From positions 1 through 32,474 of the IMG/VR virus record IMGVR_UViG_3300022665_000235: DNA of 32,474 nt; one strand, written 5' to 3'. This DNA comes from a virus. The notes under the pieces are model-generated. The model worked only from the letters and a program-made list of their open reading frames with translations. It was not told where the DNA came from and did no database searches. Positions within the stretch are counted from its first letter, which is position 1. The number at the start of each line of letters is the position of its first letter. Position numbers and translations under genes: made by a program. This document shows, in pieces, positions 30,005 through 32,474 of this stretch.

Positions 30005-30177
30005 GTCCACGTAACACGGCTGATCGCAGCCAGTGTAGCTGGGTCGGCGTTCCGGAGAGCCTGATGTAGGAGGTTGATATTGCGTTCCATGTCGGCAAAC
30101 TTCCCCATGGTCACGATGCTCATGAGAAAAACACCGATGACGGCTCCGATGACGAGTCCAGCGATGAAGCAAATCAT
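30001..30177 (-). CDS. 58-aa single-TM protein
   Basis: The gene is enclosed by ATGA overlaps at both ends (30174-30177 and 30001-30004). The 58-aa product starts with a hydrophobic anchor (MICFIAGLVIGAVIGVFLMS) and continues as a helix (DMERNINLLHQALRNADPAT). The layout, anchor then cytoplasmic helix, resembles small phage membrane proteins (Rz-like or holin-regulator size), but no family was recognised. Confidence 0.6.
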   Translation of the reverse strand: MICFIAGLVIGAVIGVFLMSIVTMGKFADMERNINLLHQALRNADPATLAAISRVTWT

Positions 30178-30779
30178 GCCTTCTCCGTGGGTACGCTCGT
30201 ACCCGTGGTGGGTGCGGCCCGTTTCACTGGGAGTAACGCCATTTTGTCCATCTTCTCAAGCCACCGTCTCAGCTCTGAATCGGCGAGCAGCGTTCTAATC
30301 GCCGCTTCGTCAAAAGGCCGTGTGCTCGGATCTTTGCTGTCAAACATTTCCTCGATATGCACAGCCAGCGACCCCAGAATTACCGCCAAGCCTAGAGGAA
30401 TCTCTTGGTCAGCCATCGGTCTCTCCCTCTCCCGTAGTACATTGGGGAAAATCCCCATACGTCTCTCCATCTCGCAGACCATATTCTGCATGACGGCCAG
30501 TGGGTCAATATCCTCATCGCACTCATAGATGTCGTTGTAGGTGGCAGTTAGACTCTCGGCCAGCGCTGAACGCCCCGCTGCCTGAAGCCAGCCAATCACA
30601 AAGCAGTCACAGACATCTCGAAACCTAAGACCGGCCACTAATGTCTTTCCGCGTTCCCCTTGATCCGTGTGCGGCTGGCCATCAAAGGGTCTGTTCGGGT
30701 CAAACCTGTTGTCGGCCATCTGATAAATCGCGTCGTTAATCGTCCTCACAACATCGTCTACACTGTCTAGGTCACCCAT
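30174..30779 (-). CDS. Hypothetical acidic helical protein (201 aa)
   Basis: The start ATG at 30779 follows GGGAGAG by five bases. The protein has 201 aa, acidic and mostly helical (LDSVDDVVRTINDAIYQMAD, DPLAVMQNMVCEMERRMGIF, IPLGLAVILGSLAVHIEEMF), with a Pro/Thr-rich C-terminus. The middle (FRDVCDCFVIGWLQAAGRSA) has two Cys. Family not recognised. It overlaps its neighbours by 13 and 4 nt. Confidence 0.55.
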   Translation of the reverse strand: MGDLDSVDDVVRTINDAIYQMADNRFDPNRPFDGQPHTDQGERGKTLVAGLRFRDVCDCFVIGWLQAAGRSALAESLTATYNDIYECDEDIDPLAVMQNMVCEMERRMGIFPNVLRERERPMADQEIPLGLAVILGSLAVHIEEMFDSKDPSTRPFDEAAIRTLLADSELRRWLEKMDKMALLPVKRAAPTTGTSVPTEKA

Positions 30780-31420
30780 CGGTCTCTCCCTTGGTGGCTG
30801 TTGAGAGCAACACTCAACTCGGCGGCGTGTAAACGTAAAAGCCGAACCTCTTCATCACCCCAGCGAGCTTTCTCATGTTCACCGCTGGCACTTGCTTGGT
30901 TCATCATGACAAATAACTCAGCGGCTTCATGTTCCCACCGTTCGACTAGCCGTTCTAGGTGTCCTCCTGGCGCGTCCTCAGGGTGGGCGTAGACAAGGGC
31001 TCGGAGGTTTAGGACGTTCCCTATTGGCTTGCGGCTATGAAGTCGTATGGGATCACCGCTCCCGGTTTCTTCCCATCGCCACGCTATGGGTTGCTCGGCG
31101 TCTGAGGGTTGCAACACACCGTCTTTGTAGACGTGGCCTTGACGCTTCGGATGGTAGATGTCCGAGCAAACTGGATTCTCGAACTTATTGCAGGTTGGGC
31201 ATGGGGGCTCCATTTTAGGAGCCCCGTTCACATCGGTGCTACGGTCGGTGCGTGGACCGGAGTCATCGGGCATCACCTCCTTTGGGGGCGCGTCTGCGGT
31301 GGCATCCACACGCACTTTGCCGGGGAACGTGTATTCTCCCTCTTCGGTAGTACGGCACTGGAAACAATGTCGCGCCCCATCGTGATAGTACCAGCGATGC
31401 TTGCAGCTCGTTTTTCTCAT
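30767..31420 (-). CDS. Hypothetical zinc-finger-containing protein (217 aa)
   Basis: The protein has 217 aa. The N-terminus has C6 and H8 (SCKHRWYYHDGARHCFQC), which with the later C19/C22 can form a zinc site. A second pair follows at PPCPTCNKF. The C-terminal half is helical and rich in Glu and His (HLERLVERWEHEAAELFVMM). It is ATGA-coupled to the DUF5675 gene. Function not known. Confidence 0.55.
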   Translation of the reverse strand: MRKTSCKHRWYYHDGARHCFQCRTTEEGEYTFPGKVRVDATADAPPKEVMPDDSGPRTDRSTDVNGAPKMEPPCPTCNKFENPVCSDIYHPKRQGHVYKDGVLQPSDAEQPIAWRWEETGSGDPIRLHSRKPIGNVLNLRALVYAHPEDAPGGHLERLVERWEHEAAELFVMMNQASASGEHEKARWGDEEVRLLRLHAAELSVALNSHQGRDRWVT

Positions 31421-31914
31421 GCGGCCTTCGGTTCGGTTGGGGAGTCAAAATCTTCATATCCGATCCACACATCCCGGCTTTTAATCATGGTAGCGATGAT
31501 CGGATAGACTCGAAGGTAGGCGGAGGTACTAGAGCCTATCCTTCCCTCGCTGGTCACATTCTCTTCGGCAGTATCCCCAACCAGCAAACACCCAGCAGTA
31601 TCGTCGGCTCTGTTCCCGATATGAAGTAGGATATCGGTAAAGCCAGGGACGTTGAGCATCTCGATCATTCCCATGTGGATGTCGGGAAACTTTCGCCTGT
31701 AGCGTCTGTGGTGGTCGCCATAGTCTCTGAGGGCTAACCTGTACCGTCCTGCCGGGATTCTCGTCTCCTCGGCCCACTTTATGGTACGATATTCGTCCTC
31801 AAGGGTATAGCAAATCCACTCCCGTTTCTCGTTCTCGATACGGAACAGCAGCCCGAGGGTTGACTCGTTCTGGCTAGAGTAGCGGAGGACCAAGAAGTTC
31901 ACGGGCTCAGTCAC
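31417..31914 (-). CDS. DUF5675-family protein, possible murein-active enzyme
   Basis: The start GTG at 31914 has AAAGGA seven bases upstream and gives 165 aa; an ATG at 31938 is possible. The family features are the strands RYSSQNESTLGLLF and CYTLEDEYR, the IPAGRYRL turn, the NVPGFTDILLHIGN block and the DDTAGCLLVGD end. H98 and C109 lie in an H-x-GN ... GC arrangement, as in YkuD-like L,D-transpeptidases, so a cell-wall role is plausible though unproven. It is the only wall-related candidate in the window and stands in the leftward arm rather than beside the holin. Confidence 0.65.
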   Translation of the reverse strand: MTEPVNFLVLRYSSQNESTLGLLFRIENEKREWICYTLEDEYRTIKWAEETRIPAGRYRLALRDYGDHHRRYRRKFPDIHMGMIEMLNVPGFTDILLHIGNRADDTAGCLLVGDTAEENVTSEGRIGSSTSAYLRVYPIIATMIKSRDVWIGYEDFDSPTEPKAA

Positions 31915-32077
31915 GAAATAGTCCTTTCTCCCGACCATGCTCGAAGGCTTCGTCGGTCAGCCGTCCTTCGCGGCAGACAGCGCACTCGTCATGCTCCTCG
32001 CCGTTGTTGTACTGGCCTTCCAGTAAGGTGCCGCACTTACAACAAGGCTTGGTTTCTCCGAGATAGTAGGTGGTCAT
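31907..32077 (-). CDS. 56-aa zinc-ribbon protein at the head of the leftward operon
   Basis: The start is the ATG at 32077 with a GGGGCGGGGA element before it and an ATGA overlap with the 25-aa frame. The product has 56 aa and two Cys pairs, CCKC (residues 13-16) and CAVC (about 33-36), with a GEEHDE loop, forming a small zinc ribbon. The C-terminal tail (EAFEHGREKGLFRD) is charged. Being second in the operon, it is probably made very early. Its start codon is exactly the outer edge of the 125-bp inverted repeat. Confidence 0.6.
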   Translation of the reverse strand: MTTYYLGETKPCCKCGTLLEGQYNNGEEHDECAVCREGRLTDEAFEHGREKGLFRD

Positions 32078-32151
32078 TTCCCCGCCCCCTGGATTAGGTA
32101 AACCTGTTGACAGGTCATACACCCACATTCGAATTCGTGTGTCACAGTCAT
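32074..32151 (-). CDS. 25-aa leader microprotein
   Basis: The ATG at 32151 follows GAGGGA by seven bases. The 25-codon frame (MTVTHEFECGCMTCQQVYLI at its start) has three Cys (C-x-C-x-x-C) and ends at a TGA that overlaps the next ATG (ATGA). The ribosome site and coupling favour translation; it may be a leader peptide or a tiny metal-binding protein. The complete frame is also present in the opposite direction in the second arm of the inverted repeat. Confidence 0.5.
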   Translation of the reverse strand: MTVTHEFECGCMTCQQVYLIQGAGK

Positions 32152-32199
32152 GGCGTATTCCCTCACTTTGTGGGTCTGTACACCCTACAACAACCTGCA
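32075..32199. repeat. Inverted repeat, arm 1 (125 bp)
   Basis: This arm is the exact reverse complement of 32350-32474, the last 125 bases of the window, with no mismatch. It carries the ribosome site and the whole 25-aa frame of the leftward operon except the first base of its stop overlap. Next base pairs inward (32200/32349) do not match. Confidence 0.95.
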
Positions 32200-32397
32200 C
32201 CCTACAACAACCTGCATGAATCGTACCGCAACTGCAAGCTCACTTCAGCAACACCCTCCCTCTCGCCCCCGTATTCCCTTGGGTTAGCCCGTATACACCG
32301 TAACTATTAAGGACTTAATACCTTAGGATACCACACCAGTATAGGATTCTGCAGGTTGTTGTAGGGTGTACAGACCCACAAAGTGAGGGAATACGCC
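32152..32397. promoter_or_regulatory. Leader/promoter region between the inverted arms
   Basis: The centre (32200-32349) contains no gene. It holds a perfect dyad, ATTAAG-GA-CTTAAT (32306-32319), AT-rich DNA on either side with TATA-like boxes on both strands (TATACA at 32292, TATAGG at 32341), and the two-copy 17-bp repeat. It is the only place upstream of the leftward operon where a promoter could be in this window. I could not choose definite -35/-10 boxes. Confidence 0.45.
32181..32214. repeat. Two tandem 17-bp repeats, third copy in arm 2
   Basis: CACCCTACAACAACCTG occurs twice in a row (32181-32197, 32198-32214), and once inverted at 32352-32368. Repeats of this length just upstream of an early operon can be operator or iteron sites. 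Only the first tandem copy belongs to the mirrored arm. Confidence 0.8.
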
Positions 32398-32474
32398 ATG
32401 ACTGTGACACACGAATTCGAATGTGGGTGTATGACCTGTCAACAGGTTTACCTAATCCAGGGGGCGGGGAAATG
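32350..32474. repeat. Inverted repeat, arm 2 (125 bp), at the window end
   Basis: Reverse complement of 32075-32199. Read on the + strand it contains a ribosome site and the 25-aa frame from its ATG at 32398, running off the window edge at the last codon. The window stops exactly at the position that mirrors the ATG of the 56-aa gene. Confidence 0.95.

Noticed and set aside
1-32474. CRISPR array, insertion sequence, integrase or attachment site
   Set aside because: I saw no regularly spaced repeats with spacers, no transposase or recombinase motif, and no tRNA-like attachment site.

Overview
The window looks like the late and early arms of a lytic, short-tailed (P22-like, podovirus-type) double-stranded DNA phage, or a contig assembled from one. 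It begins inside a portal gene and contains no integrase, repressor cassette, tRNA or host gene. Shine-Dalgarno sequences of the GGAGG type and long ATGA/GTGA-coupled gene chains point to a bacterial host, which I cannot name. The terminase genes are not here and presumably lie to the left.

Rightward arm (1-21753, + strand): portal (partial), a small protein, a probable scaffold, an unknown protein, two proteins sharing a C-terminal motif, a small membrane protein, a beta-helix protein, the HK97-fold major capsid protein, a head-tail adaptor, a long tail fibre with duplicated modules, a small protein, a structured RNA (copy A), an 89-aa protein, a 3TM holin, a gp10-like tail hub, a GNAT protein, and three large putative ejection proteins of 664, 661 and 1634 aa. 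This is a head-tail-lysis-ejection order.

Leftward arm (32151-21750, - strand): about thirty small, mostly overlapping genes. Recognisable members are a DUF5675 murein-hydrolase-like protein, a LAGLIDADG-like protein lacking its usual catalytic acid, an FmdB-type zinc ribbon, a PD-(D/E)XK-like nuclease, a ribbon-helix-helix protein, a Gp157-family protein, an HNH nuclease, two replication or helicase-loader-like proteins and a RusA resolvase. The two arms converge and share a CTAG in which both terminal genes stop.

The most notable content is non-coding. A structured RNA of about 300 nt occurs twice, once in each convergent arm and on opposite strands (9571-9872 + and 23559-23889 -). The copies differ in sequence but keep a closing helix, several hairpins and a loop-loop pairing through compensatory changes. 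Each copy ends 32-33 nt before the start codon of a gene. A second, unrelated structured region lies at 24844-25183 (-). Two 24-bp dyads with compensatory changes (24257, 26847) and a direct-repeat operator-like array (23935-23981) look like control sites of the leftward arm. The right end of the window is a perfect 125-bp inverted repeat, either a terminal or divergent-leader structure or a fold-back assembly artefact.
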